Shown here: positions 51,771 to 59,808 of the stretch, piece after piece | Layout: each line of letters starts with the position of its first letter | How positions within the stretch are numbered: position 1 is the stretch's first letter | Assembly (NCBI RefSeq): GCF_900108335.1 | Contig: NZ_FNVT01000001.1 | Location: forward strand, 124,001 to 188,000 | DNA length: 64,000 nt | Reading direction: 5' to 3' | DNA from: Nonomuraea solani | GTDB lineage: Bacteria; Actinomycetota; Actinomycetes; Streptosporangiales; Streptosporangiaceae | Program-made: the position numbers and the translations under genes | The notes under the pieces: model-generated | Seen by the model: only the letters and a program-made list of their open reading frames with translations | What the model was told of the DNA's origin: nothing | The model's database searches: none

Positions 51771-52796
51771 CTAGGGGGCCAGGCGGGCCAGGGTGGTGTT
51801 CGCCTCGTCCATGACGCGTTCGATGAGCTCCCGGCAGGTCGGCAGGTCGTCGAGTACGCCGACCACCTGCCCGGAGGCCATCACCCCCAGGTCCACCCGC
51901 CCATCGACCATGGCGGCGCGCAGCAGCACGGGCGTGTTGGCCGCCTGGAGCACCTGGGCCCAGGTCAGCCCCCGCCCCCGCCGCATCCGGCGGCCCTCGC
52001 GGAACATCTGACCCCACGACAGGCCCGACAGCCGCTTGAACCGGGCCCCGTTCACCACCGCGCGCACCAGCCGCGAGCGTTCGAGCGAGGTCACGAACGG
52101 CGTGCTGAGCACCCGGTGCGGCACCCCGTCCACGTTGCTGGTCACCACGGTCTCCCTGGCCGCCAGGTAGAACTTCTTCACCTCGTCGGGCACCGGGGAG
52201 TCGCTGGTCAGCAGGAACCGCGTCCCCATGGCGATCCCGCAGGCCCCGTAGGCCAGCGCCGCCACCAGCCCCCGCCCGTCGAAGAACCCGCCGGCCGCGA
52301 TCACCGGAATGTCCACCGCGTCCACGACCTGCGGCAGCAGCAGCGTGGTGGCGACGGGCCCGGTGTGGCCACCGCCCTCGCCACCCTGGACGATCACCGC
52401 GTCCACGCCCCACCCGGCCACCTTCTCCGCGTGCCGCCGCGCGCCCACCGAGGGGATCGTCACCACCCCGGCGTCCTTGAGCCTGGCGATCAGCTCCCGC
52501 CGTGGCGCCAGGGCGAACGACGCCACCCGTACGCCCTCCCTGACCAGCACCTCCACCCGGTCGGCGGCGTCGTCGGCGTCGGAGCGGATGTTCACGCCGA
52601 ACGGCGCGTCCGTGCGCTCCTTCACCCGCCGGATGGCCGCCTCCATCTCGGGCAGCGACATGGTGGCGGCCCCGATGACGCCCAGCCCGCCGGCCTGGGA
52701 GGTGGCCGCCGCCAGCCGGGCGCCCGCGACGTACCCCATGCCGGTCTGGACGATCGGATGGCGGCAGCCGGTCAGGTCGGTGAGCGCGGTTCTCAC
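51771..52796 (-). CDS. ipdC: flavin-dependent reductase IpdC (nitronate monooxygenase fold)
   Basis: 341-aa FMN TIM barrel: LTGCRHPIVQTGMGYVAG, LGVIGAATMSLPEMEAAI, VDAVIVQGGEGGGHTG and VIAAGGFFDGRGLVAAL. Annotation tools would call it nitronate monooxygenase. The gene order with ipdA/ipdB and resemblance to Rv3553 make it IpdC, which acts on a hydroxylated ring C/D acyl-CoA intermediate. GTG 52796 overlaps the ipdB stop. Confidence 0.9.
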   Translation of the reverse strand: MRTALTDLTGCRHPIVQTGMGYVAGARLAAATSQAGGLGVIGAATMSLPEMEAAIRRVKERTDAPFGVNIRSDADDAADRVEVLVREGVRVASFALAPRRELIARLKDAGVVTIPSVGARRHAEKVAGWGVDAVIVQGGEGGGHTGPVATTLLLPQVVDAVDIPVIAAGGFFDGRGLVAALAYGACGIAMGTRFLLTSDSPVPDEVKKFYLAARETVVTSNVDGVPHRVLSTPFVTSLERSRLVRAVVNGARFKRLSGLSWGQMFREGRRMRRGRGLTWAQVLQAANTPVLLRAAMVDGRVDLGVMASGQVVGVLDDLPTCRELIERVMDEANTTLARLAP

Positions 52797-53515
52797 GCCG
52801 GCACCTCGCGGTCGCGTACGCGACCGGGGTCGAGCCGGTCGAGGACGGCGAGCTCCTGCGCGGTCGGCTCGCGGGTCTGGGGGATATTTCCGGAAATGTC
52901 GCCTAAAGCGAACCCGGTCGCCGCCACCACGTCGTCCACGGTCACCCCCGGGTGCACCGACACCAGCCGCATCGCCCCATCAGCGGTACGAAAGTCCAGC
53001 ACCGCCAGATTCGTGACCACCCGGCGCAGCTCGAAGGCCCCCCGATCCGTCCCGAGCCCGCTCACCATGTCCACCGCGTCCACGAACACCCGGGGCGAGT
53101 GCCGGGGGATCCAGTAGCTCGTCGGATCGCACCGCGTGTTCCCCGGCGCCCCCCGCACCCCCAGCAACTGGGCCTTCGGCCGGGCCCAGTCGCCGATGCA
53201 GGAGATGTTCGTGTTGCCGTACCGGTCGATCTGGCCGGCCCCGAGCATGACGTGCCGCCGCCCGTTCAGCACCAGCCACAGGTGCTCGCGGAACGGCAGC
53301 CAGCCCTCCACCACCTCGGGAGCCTCACCCAGCGCGGGCACGTCGCCGGTGAGCAGGCAGACACCGTCGTTCGTGATCAGGTCGGGCTCGAACGTCAGCC
53401 GCGCCAGCCGCGCCGCCAGCACCGTGACGGCTCCGCCGATCCCGGCCGCGAGGATCTCCCCATCGCCCCTGAACGCCTCCGCGCACGCCACCACGCAGAC
53501 GTCGGCCCTGCTCAT
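52793..53515 (-). CDS. ipdB: steroid ring-opening CoA hydrolase beta subunit IpdB
   Basis: 240 aa, class I CoA-transferase fold. ADVCVVACAEAFRGDGEIL, WLPFREHLWLVLNGRRHVMLGAGQIDRYGNTNIS, RGAPGNTRCDPTSYWI and the end RDREVPA match Rv3552. With IpdA it opens the last steroid ring by hydrolysing COCHEA-CoA. ATG 53515 overlaps the ipdA stop (ATGA), as expected for equal subunits. Confidence 0.93.
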   Translation of the reverse strand: MSRADVCVVACAEAFRGDGEILAAGIGGAVTVLAARLARLTFEPDLITNDGVCLLTGDVPALGEAPEVVEGWLPFREHLWLVLNGRRHVMLGAGQIDRYGNTNISCIGDWARPKAQLLGVRGAPGNTRCDPTSYWIPRHSPRVFVDAVDMVSGLGTDRGAFELRRVVTNLAVLDFRTADGAMRLVSVHPGVTVDDVVAATGFALGDISGNIPQTREPTAQELAVLDRLDPGRVRDREVPA

Positions 53516-54276
53516 CGGGCCTCCTCCACGTAACGCCGCTGCGCCGCCTCGTCCCGCCCGTAGTCGGGCTCGCACGAGGTGAAGCCCGCCCCGCCCGGCG
53601 CCTCCACCACGCCGGCCACCATCGACCGGCTGATCAGCAACGACTGGACCGGCCCCTCCTTGAGCAGGTCGGCCGTGTCCACCACCCGCTCGCACGACAC
53701 GTAACACCGCGCCGCCGCCTTCGCGTAGAGATCGTCGAAGTACGGGTCTGGCCCCAGGTACTGGGCGTTGCCCCGGGCGTCGGCCCGGTTCAGGTGGACG
53801 AGCGCCACGTCCATGGTCAACGCCGGCACCGCCACCAGCTCCTCCCCGTCCTCGTACGGCGACCGCACCGTCCGCAGCCCCGGATTGACCCGCATGACGT
53901 CCGACCCCAGCCCCGCCCGCGTCGGCAGGAACGGCAACCGGTGCGCCGCGGCCAGCAGCCCGAACATGAACATGCCCTCGTCGTACTCCACGAACTCGAT
54001 CTCTCCGGCCTGCCGGGCCCGCCTGAAGTGCGGCTCCAGCGGGATGGTGTCGAGCGTGACGAACGGCGCCACGACTTTGCGCACCTTCCGGGCCGCGCAG
54101 AGCAGGCCGACGTCGGGACCGCCGTACGAGACGACCGTGAGGCCGGTGGCGGGGGAGCGGAGCAGCGCGTGGACGAGGGCCATCGGCTTGCGGCGCGAGC
54201 CCCAGCCGCCGATCCCGACCGTCATCCCGCTCTCCACCGACGCGGCGACCTCGTCGGCCGACATCATCTTGCTCAC
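53512..54276 (-). CDS. ipdA: steroid ring-opening CoA hydrolase alpha subunit IpdA
   Basis: 254 aa. GMTVGIGGWGSRRKPMALVHALLRS, VVSYGGPDVGLLCAARKV, FLPTRAGLGSDV and VEAPGGAGFTSCEPDYGRDEAAQRRYVEEA match mycobacterial IpdA (Rv3551) almost phrase by phrase. It partners IpdB. GTG 54276 overlaps the echA20 stop (GTGA). Confidence 0.93.
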   Translation of the reverse strand: MSKMMSADEVAASVESGMTVGIGGWGSRRKPMALVHALLRSPATGLTVVSYGGPDVGLLCAARKVRKVVAPFVTLDTIPLEPHFRRARQAGEIEFVEYDEGMFMFGLLAAAHRLPFLPTRAGLGSDVMRVNPGLRTVRSPYEDGEELVAVPALTMDVALVHLNRADARGNAQYLGPDPYFDDLYAKAAARCYVSCERVVDTADLLKEGPVQSLLISRSMVAGVVEAPGGAGFTSCEPDYGRDEAAQRRYVEEAR

Positions 54277-55001
54277 GTGAACTTCTCCCGGTGCCGGTCG
54301 CCGATGCCCATCAGGTTGAGCTCGAAGGTGAAGCCCTGCTCGAAGCGGTAGCTGCGGTGTACATCCACGGGGTCGATGCCGTTGAGCGACTCCTTGGCGC
54401 GGCGGATGACGTACGGATCCTTGGCGGCGATCCGATCCGCGACCTCCATGGCGGCGTCGCGCAGCTTGCCTGCCGGCACGACCTCCAGCACCGACCCGAA
54501 CGCGTGCAACTCGGCCGCCGTCACGTTCCTGCAGGTGTAGACCATGGCCCGCATGAGGTGCTGCGGCACCAGCCGGGCCAGGTGCGTGGCGGCTCCCAGC
54601 GCGCCCCGGTCCACCTCGGGCAGCCCGAAGTACGCGTCCTCGCTCGCCACCACCACGTCGGCGTTCCCGGCCAGCCCGACGCCGCCGCCCAGGCAGAAGC
54701 CGTGCACCGCCGCGATCACCGGCACCGCGCACTCGTACACCGCCGCGAACGCCGCGTAACAGGCCCGGTTGGCGCCGACCAGCGCCGTGAACCCCGTGTC
54801 CGCCCGCATCTCCTTGATGTCGACCCCGGCGTTGAACCCGCGCCCTTCGGCCCGCAGCACGACCACCCTGGTCTCGGCGTCGTCACCTGCCGCGAGGAGG
54901 GTTCGCGCCAGTTCCTCCCAGCCCCGCACGGTCAGCGCGTTCACCGGCGGCACGTCCACGACGATCTCGGCGACCGGGCCCTTGCGCAGCGTGATCCCCA
55001 T
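54273..55001 (-). CDS. echA20: enoyl-CoA hydratase-family ring D hydrolase EchA20
   Basis: 242-aa crotonase. RAEGRGFNAGVDIKEM (oxyanion hole), YECAVPVIAAVHGFCLGGGVGLAGNADVVVA, FGLPEVDRGALGAATHL and YRFEQGFTFELNLMGI match Rv3550. EchA20 hydrolyses ring D of a HIEC-CoA intermediate. First gene of the ipd operon. ATG 55001 preferred; an ATG at 55019 would reach into the operator. Confidence 0.93.
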   Translation of the reverse strand: MGITLRKGPVAEIVVDVPPVNALTVRGWEELARTLLAAGDDAETRVVVLRAEGRGFNAGVDIKEMRADTGFTALVGANRACYAAFAAVYECAVPVIAAVHGFCLGGGVGLAGNADVVVASEDAYFGLPEVDRGALGAATHLARLVPQHLMRAMVYTCRNVTAAELHAFGSVLEVVPAGKLRDAAMEVADRIAAKDPYVIRRAKESLNGIDPVDVHRSYRFEQGFTFELNLMGIGDRHREKFT

Positions 55002-55010
55002 CCGACTCCC

Positions 55011-55031
55011 TAGGTGCACCTAACGCTTGCT
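55011..55031. promoter_or_regulatory. KstR2-like box in echA20/SDR divergent promoter
   Basis: ACCTAACGCTTGCT (55018-55031) agrees with AnCAAGnnCTTGnT at 8 of 10 positions. It overlaps TAGGTGCACCTA (55011-55022), a perfect 12-bp palindrome. TACGGT (55035-55040) could be the -10 for a leaderless GTG at 55048. This mirrors the kstR2/fadA6 promoter. Confidence 0.6.
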
Positions 55032-55047
55032 TGGTACGGTAGCACCC

Positions 55048-55776
55048 GTGACCGTCACTTACGACTACACGGGCAGGTCCGTCCTGGTGACGGGCGGCAC
55101 CAGGGGCATCGGCGCCGGCATCGCCAGGGCCTTCCACGAGGCGGGCGCCGAGGTCACCGTCTGCGCCCGCACGCCGCCAACGGCCGGTGAGTTCCGTTTC
55201 GTCCAGGCGGACGTGCGCGACCCCGGGGACGTCGAACGGCTGATCGCCGGGCTCGGCCGCCTCGACGTGGTCGTCAACAACGCGGGCGGCTCCCCGCCGG
55301 CCCCGCTGGCGGGCACGTCGCCGCGCCTGCACGCCCGCGTCATCGAGCTGAACCTGACGGCCCCGCTCCTGGTCTCCCAGGCCGCGCACCCGCTGCTCGC
55401 CGCCACCGGAGGGGCGATCGTGATGATCGGCAGCTCCAGCGGCGCCCGCCCCTCGCCCGGCACCGCCGCCTACGGCGCCGCCAAGGCCGGCCTGCACCAC
55501 CTGGCCCGCTGCCTGGCCGCCGAGTGGGCCCCGGACGTCCGGGTCAACACCGTCGTGGTCGGCCTGGCCGCGACCGAGGACACCACCGCCCATTACGGCG
55601 GCAAGGACCTCGACGGCAAGGCCATCCCGGCCGGTCGCATGGCGACCCCCGCCGACGTGGCCGCCGCCTGTCTGTGGCTGGCCGCCCCCGGCTACGTGAC
55701 CGGCGCCGAGGTACGGGTGGACGGCGGCGGCGAGGTGCCCGCCTGGCGGCACCTGGTCACGGGCGACATTTCCTGA
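55048..55776 (+). CDS. SDR dehydrogenase of KstR2 regulon (Rv3549c-like)
   Basis: 242 aa. Cofactor loop TGGTRGIGAGIA, NNAGG, catalytic GSSSGARPSPGTAAYGAAK (Ser, Tyr, Lys present), and GAEVRVDGGGEVPAW near the end. Position, divergent from echA20 and next to a second SDR, equals Rv3549c. It should oxidise a hydroxyacyl-CoA late in ring degradation. GTG 55048 preferred over the TTG at 55027, which lies inside the KstR2 box. Confidence 0.85.
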   Translation: MTVTYDYTGRSVLVTGGTRGIGAGIARAFHEAGAEVTVCARTPPTAGEFRFVQADVRDPGDVERLIAGLGRLDVVVNNAGGSPPAPLAGTSPRLHARVIELNLTAPLLVSQAAHPLLAATGGAIVMIGSSSGARPSPGTAAYGAAKAGLHHLARCLAAEWAPDVRVNTVVVGLAATEDTTAHYGGKDLDGKAIPAGRMATPADVAAACLWLAAPGYVTGAEVRVDGGGEVPAWRHLVTGDIS

Positions 55777-55807
55777 TATCTGTGCTTGATCCTTCCGGGA
55801 GGTCTGT

Positions 55808-56710
55808 GTGGGAATCTGTGCCGGCCGAGTCGTGGTCGTGACGGGCGCCGGTCGCGGCATCGGCAGAGAGCACGCCCTGGAGTTCGCCAGACAGGGCGCC
55901 CGCGTCGTCGTGAACGACCTCGGCACCGGCCCCGGCGGCGAGGGCAGGTCCGGCGACACCGCGCTCGACGTGGCCGGGGAGATCCAGGAACTCGGTGGCC
56001 AGGCCGTGGCCAGCAGCGACGACGTGTCCGACTGGGACGGCGCGGCGCGGCTGGTCAAGACCGCCGTCAGCGCGTACGGCCGGCTCGACGTGCTGGTCAA
56101 CAACGCCGGCTTCGTCAGGGACCGGATGCTCGTCTCGATGACCGAGCAGGAGTGGGACGACGTCGTCCGCGTCCACCTCAAGGGCCACTTCCTGCCGCTG
56201 CGCCACGCGGCGGCGTACTGGCGGGAGCGGTCGAAGGCCGGCGACCGGGTCACAGGCCGGGTGATCAACACCTCGTCGGGCGCGGGCCTGCTGGGCAGCG
56301 TCGGCCAGGGCAACTACGCGGCGGCCAAGGCGGGCATCGCCGCGCTGACCCAGGTGGCCGCCGCCGAGCTGGCCAGGTACGGCGTCACCGTCAACGCCAT
56401 CGCCCCCGCGGCTCGCACGCGGATGACGGAACAGGTGTTCGCCGCCACCATGGCCAGACCCGAGTCCGGCTTCGACCTCATGCATCCCGCGAACGTCGCC
56501 CCGCTCGTCGTCTGGCTCGGCTCCGAGGAGTCGGCCCACGTGACGGGGCGGGTGTTCGAGGTGGAGGGCGGCACGATCGCGCTGGCCACCGGCTGGCGCC
56601 ACGGCCCGAAGGTGGACCGCGGTGCCCGCTGGGACCCGGCCGAGGTCGGCGAGGCCGTCACCGGCCTTCTGGCCACCGCCCCGCCCCCGGAACCGGTCTA
56701 CGGCACCTGA
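55808..56710 (+). CDS. SDR hydroxyacyl-CoA dehydrogenase of KstR2 regulon (Rv3548c-like)
   Basis: 300 aa, longer than the average SDR and of the HSD17B4-like type: VVVTGAGRGIGREHALEFARQGARVVVNDLG, NNAGFVRDRMLVSMTEQEWDDVVRVHLKGHF, catalytic SSGAGLLGSVGQGNYAAAKA. GTG 55808 with GGGAGG upstream. Follows the first SDR by 31 bp, so the two are one operon, as Rv3549c-Rv3548c. Probable beta-oxidation step on ring-opened products. Confidence 0.87.
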   Translation: MGICAGRVVVVTGAGRGIGREHALEFARQGARVVVNDLGTGPGGEGRSGDTALDVAGEIQELGGQAVASSDDVSDWDGAARLVKTAVSAYGRLDVLVNNAGFVRDRMLVSMTEQEWDDVVRVHLKGHFLPLRHAAAYWRERSKAGDRVTGRVINTSSGAGLLGSVGQGNYAAAKAGIAALTQVAAAELARYGVTVNAIAPAARTRMTEQVFAATMARPESGFDLMHPANVAPLVVWLGSEESAHVTGRVFEVEGGTIALATGWRHGPKVDRGARWDPAEVGEAVTGLLATAPPPEPVYGT

Positions 56711-57778
56711 TCACCGCACGACCCCCGGCAGCACCATGACGCCGTCCCCGCGAATCGCGAACATCTCACTGCTCACCCCCGTCCGCACGTCAACGGCGTA
56801 GACCGCGGCCGGGACGCCGTCGCGCACCCGCTCCGGCACGGCGATCACCATCACCTGGTGCTCGCTCACCCACGCCCCCAGCCATGCCGGGTTCAGGCCC
56901 TCGCGCAGGCCGGTGACCCGGACTCGCGCCTTCTCCTGGCCGCCTCGCAGGACGTCGATGGTGGCGATCGAGTCGATCTCTCGCGGTCGCTGGTTCGTGT
57001 CGCCGGTCAGCCGGGCCAGGCTGCGCCCGTCGGACGCCAGCGGGCTGAAGTCGTAGGCGAAGTCCTGGATGGTGAAGGGCTTCCGCCCGAGCACCCACAC
57101 CTGGGTGATCTTGTCGTACGGCTTGACCAGCACCACGGGCCCGTTCCCGTCGGCCACGCTCACCGGGAACCAGCCCTTCTTGAGCTCGGACGAGGTGCCG
57201 CGCTCGACGTCAACCAGCAGGTTGGGCTCTTTCCGCCCGCCCCACCCGGACACGATGAAGCGCAGCCCGCTGGGCGACAGCCGCAGCGCGTATTCACCCT
57301 CGAACGCCTTCTCGGGCTCGTCGATCGGAGCCTTCCAGATCTTCCCGCCGGCCAGGTCGCGGATCAGGATCGTGCCCTGCTTCGCGCTGAAGTAGCCGAT
57401 CCGCCTGCCGTCCGGAGTCACCGCGACCGGCCCCGGATCGGCGTCGAACGTGTAGACGGCGCCGTCCCGGGCCACCAGCCGCCATTCACGGCGCTCACAC
57501 GGGCTCTCACACGGTTCCTGATAGAGCTGCTCCACCGGCGCGACCCCCTTCGCGGGCAGCGGCACCGCCTTGACGTCCGGCGGCGTGAGCACGACCGGCG
57601 GCTCGTAGGACCGGAACAGCGCCGCGGAGCCGGCCGCGATCAGGCAGACCACGGCGGCGGCGACCCCGGCCAGCCGCGCCGACCGCCGTCTGCGCGCCCC
57701 CTGGACCGCGCGCGCGGCCAGGTCGACGTCCGGCGCCTGCGCGGCCAGGTCCCGCAGGTCGTCACGTAGCGTGTTCAT
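56711..57778 (-). CDS. membrane-anchored beta-propeller-like protein, sigma partner
   Basis: 355 aa. Basic cytoplasmic N-terminus (RDLAAQAPDVDLAARAVQGARRRRSAR), one membrane span near 36-55, then an extracytoplasmic WD40/TolB-like domain (VAVTPDGRRIGYFSAKQGTILIRDLAGG, LRLSPSGLRFIVSGWGG). A close cysteine pair, CESPCER, follows the span. ATG 57778 overlaps the sigma-factor stop. It probably acts as the sigma factor's sensor or anti-sigma partner. Confidence 0.72.
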   Translation of the reverse strand: MNTLRDDLRDLAAQAPDVDLAARAVQGARRRRSARLAGVAAAVVCLIAAGSAALFRSYEPPVVLTPPDVKAVPLPAKGVAPVEQLYQEPCESPCERREWRLVARDGAVYTFDADPGPVAVTPDGRRIGYFSAKQGTILIRDLAGGKIWKAPIDEPEKAFEGEYALRLSPSGLRFIVSGWGGRKEPNLLVDVERGTSSELKKGWFPVSVADGNGPVVLVKPYDKITQVWVLGRKPFTIQDFAYDFSPLASDGRSLARLTGDTNQRPREIDSIATIDVLRGGQEKARVRVTGLREGLNPAWLGAWVSEHQVMVIAVPERVRDGVPAAVYAVDVRTGVSSEMFAIRGDGVMVLPGVVR

Positions 57779-58260
57779 CGGTACGCCTCCTGCGGGTCGA
57801 GCGCGCGCAGCTTCGACAGCGCGTAATGGGTCTGGCTCTTCACCGTCCCGAGGGAAACGCCCATGAGCTGGGCGGTCTCGGCCTCGGTGCGGTCCTCGTA
57901 GAAACGCAGCACGATCACGGCCCGCTGCTTCGGCGTGAGCCGGCCGAGCGCCTGGCGCAGGGCGAGGCGGCGCAGGGTCGCCTCGTCGTGCGAGTGCCCC
58001 CTTTCCGGCGGCTCGACGCCGGGCAGCTCGACCTGTTTGCGCCTGCGCCAGGAGATGGTCTGGTTCACCAGGGCCTTGCGGGCGTACGCCTCGGGGTTGC
58101 CGTTCCTGGCGAGCTTGGCCCAGTGGGAGGCGACGCGGGTGAGGACCGTCTGCAACAGGTCCTCGGCGAGGTGGGCGTTCCCGGTGAGCAGGTACGCGGT
58201 CCGCATCAGCGATTGCTGGCGGTCGCGTACGAACTCGTGGAACCCCTCATAACGGTCCAT
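57775..58260 (-). CDS. SigE-family ECF sigma factor
   Basis: 161 aa. GFHEFVRDRQQSLMRTAYLLTGNAHLAEDLLQTVLTRV (sigma2) and LGRLTPKQRAVIVLRFYEDRTEAETAQLMGVSLGTVKSQTHYALSKLR (sigma4) are typical of the actinobacterial SigE/SACE-type subfamily. ATG 58260 chosen; 58272 possible. Coupled to the membrane propeller protein. Confidence 0.9.
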   Translation of the reverse strand: MDRYEGFHEFVRDRQQSLMRTAYLLTGNAHLAEDLLQTVLTRVASHWAKLARNGNPEAYARKALVNQTISWRRRKQVELPGVEPPERGHSHDEATLRRLALRQALGRLTPKQRAVIVLRFYEDRTEAETAQLMGVSLGTVKSQTHYALSKLRALDPQEAYR

Positions 58261-58302
58261 GTACTGAAACAACTCCGCCGAGGGGTCCAGGGTTGGAAAA
58301 CC

Positions 58303-58956
58303 TCATCGTAGAGAAGAGCGCGCCGTCGGCCGCAGCCGGAGCCGCTCCGGGGCGGCGGTGAGGAGGGGGTCGAGGAACGGCAGGTCCACCTCCCGTTCCT
58401 CCTCGGGCGTGTCGAAGCGGGCGAACCACACGAACACGTTCTCCCCGGTCCGTACGGGTAGGCGCGGGAAATCGTTCTCCGCGTGCTCGCTCTCCAGGCA
58501 GGCGACGGGCGGCACCCCGGCCTCGGTCAGCACCGGCACGGCCTTCCCGGCGAAGAGCTCGGCGAAGCCGTCCTCGACGTGGTAGATCGTGGCGACGTAC
58601 AACGCCGGAGGTCCGGCGGTCGCGCCCACCGGCGGGCGGTCCCACGACGGGAACTCCGGGCCCGCCGGGCGCAGCAGGAGCACGTCGTCGGAGTCGATCA
58701 TGGTGGCGTTGGCCGCGTCGCGGTTGGCCTGCCACACCGGCCCGCCGTAGAAGGCGGTCAGCGCGGCCCGGCGGGACGGCATGTCGGGGAAGGCGCGCAG
58801 CCAGGTGAAGGTGTCGGGGGCGTCGGGATCACGGAACGAACCGGTGACGCGCATGCCGGTCGCCTCCTGCCCCTCGACGAACTCCCGCTCGAACAACTCG
58901 ATGAGCGTGTCCCGCCGTCCGGGGTGGAGCGTGTAACGCCGCAGCTCGTAGATCAT
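58303..58956 (-). CDS. NIPSNAP family protein
   Basis: 217 aa with two ferredoxin-like halves: MIYELRRYTLHPGRRDTLIELFEREFVEGQEATGMRVTG and FTWLRAFPDMPSRRAALTAFYGGPVWQANRDAANATMID are standard NIPSNAP text. No catalytic residues are known for the family. ATG 58956. The palindrome-rich region at 58975-59099 lies directly upstream and may control it as well as the secreted-peptide genes. Confidence 0.87.
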   Translation of the reverse strand: MIYELRRYTLHPGRRDTLIELFEREFVEGQEATGMRVTGSFRDPDAPDTFTWLRAFPDMPSRRAALTAFYGGPVWQANRDAANATMIDSDDVLLLRPAGPEFPSWDRPPVGATAGPPALYVATIYHVEDGFAELFAGKAVPVLTEAGVPPVACLESEHAENDFPRLPVRTGENVFVWFARFDTPEEEREVDLPFLDPLLTAAPERLRLRPTARSSLR

Positions 58957-58974
58957 GCGCGGCAGGTTAGGCCC

Positions 58975-59099
58975 GTGTCACTGACACCTCATGTCAGCGT
59001 TCGAATCGAACAATATTCCAACTACGGAGAGCTATCGAAAGGCAACGCATAGTTATATGCTCGCATTGACCTTGATCTCCTGGGGTCAAGGAAGGTCAA
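58975..59099. promoter_or_regulatory. palindrome-dense intergenic leader
   Basis: Between the NIPSNAP gene and the secreted-peptide pair lie several exact inverted repeats: GTGTCA-c-TGACAC (58975-58987), CTGACA-N5-TGTCAG (58981-58997), GTTCGA-a-TCGAAC (58999-59011), and the nested pair TTGACCTT/AAGGTCAA (59066-59099) around CCTTGA/TCAAGG. The last could fold in RNA or bind a dimer. Regulatory role inferred from density only. Confidence 0.45.
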
Positions 59100-59172
59100 A
59101 GGGGAGGGTGGTGCGCTATGGGCCCTGGCGCCTCCGTCCCGGAGGGCTTCCCTATGGGCGAAGGAGCAGAAC

Positions 59173-59460
59173 GTGATCAGAAGGGTGTGCGCCGCCGCGG
59201 CCGTGTTTGTCATGGCCGGCGGCGGCGCACTGCTAGCAGTCCCCGCTCACGCTGACGACGACTGGTTCGGTCCCCTGCCCGGTGGCAACTGGGCGACGAA
59301 CCGGAGCAGCAACAGCGACTCGTTCCAGTCAGGAAACAACTTCGGTGACGTCCTCGCCGGAAACCACGGCGAGGGTCGTTCGACCAACGTCAACAACATC
59401 AACGGCATCGCCCCGACCGCCACGAACGGCGGGATCACGGTGACGTACATCTTCGACTGA
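59173..59460 (+). CDS. small secreted Asn/Ser/Gly-rich protein (copy 1)
   Basis: 95 aa. Sec signal peptide ending near VPAHA-DDD; mature part about 68 residues, rich in N, S and G: NRSSNSDSFQSGNNFGDVLAGN and TNVNNINGIAPTATNGG. No cysteine in the mature part, no chaplin domain. Good AAGGAG before GTG 59173. Paralogue of the next gene, 31 bp away. Possibly a surface fibre or matrix protein; function unknown. Confidence 0.72.
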   Translation: MIRRVCAAAAVFVMAGGGALLAVPAHADDDWFGPLPGGNWATNRSSNSDSFQSGNNFGDVLAGNHGEGRSTNVNNINGIAPTATNGGITVTYIFD

Positions 59461-59491
59461 CCGGCTGACCACCGGAAACGAAAGGACTCGC

Positions 59492-59749
59492 ATGATGAGG
59501 AAGATCTGCGTGACGGGCATCATCGCCGCCGCGGCCGGGCTGACCCTGCTGTCGGCCCCCGCCTACGCCGACACCAACGCCGGCAACTCCAGCTCCAACA
59601 ACGACTCCTCGCAGTCGGGCAACAACTTCGGCAACGTCGTCAACGCCAACGTGAGCGGGCACGGCGCGACCGGGGTCAACAACGTCAACGGCAACACCGT
59701 GACCGCCACCAACGGCAGTGACGTGGTCGTCGACGACGTTCACGACTAG
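59492..59749 (+). CDS. small secreted Asn/Ser/Gly-rich protein (copy 2)
   Basis: 85 aa. Signal peptide ends near APAYA-DT. Mature part aligns with copy 1: SSSNNDSSQSGNNFGNVVNANVSGHG and GVNNVNGNTVTATNGSD. The SxQSGNNFG(D/N)V block is shared, somewhat like the QxGxxN units of curlins or the sequence style of rodlins, but neither family is matched. ATG 59492. A strong terminator hairpin follows, closing a two-gene operon. Confidence 0.72.
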   Translation: MMRKICVTGIIAAAAGLTLLSAPAYADTNAGNSSSNNDSSQSGNNFGNVVNANVSGHGATGVNNVNGNTVTATNGSDVVVDDVHD

Positions 59750-59757
59750 AAGACGCA

Positions 59758-59791
59758 GCGCGAGCCGGGTCCGGAATAGCCCGGCTCGCGC
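59758..59791 (+). terminator. strong hairpin terminator after secreted-peptide pair
   Basis: GCGCGAGCCGGG (59758-59769) and CCCGGCTCGCGC (59780-59791) form a perfect 12-bp GC-rich stem with a 10-base loop, 9 bp after the stop codon of copy 2. No long U-tract follows, usual for actinobacterial terminators. Confidence 0.85.
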
Positions 59792-59808
59792 CGTATTAGC
59801 ATCCATGC

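Noticed and set aside
51771..52796. Nitronate monooxygenase as the functional call
   Set aside because: The fold is that of NMO, but operon partners ipdB/ipdA/echA20 and similarity to Rv3553 point to IpdC.
59173..59749. Chaplins
   Set aside because: No chaplin hydrophobic domain or paired cysteines; composition is Asn/Ser/Gly-rich instead.
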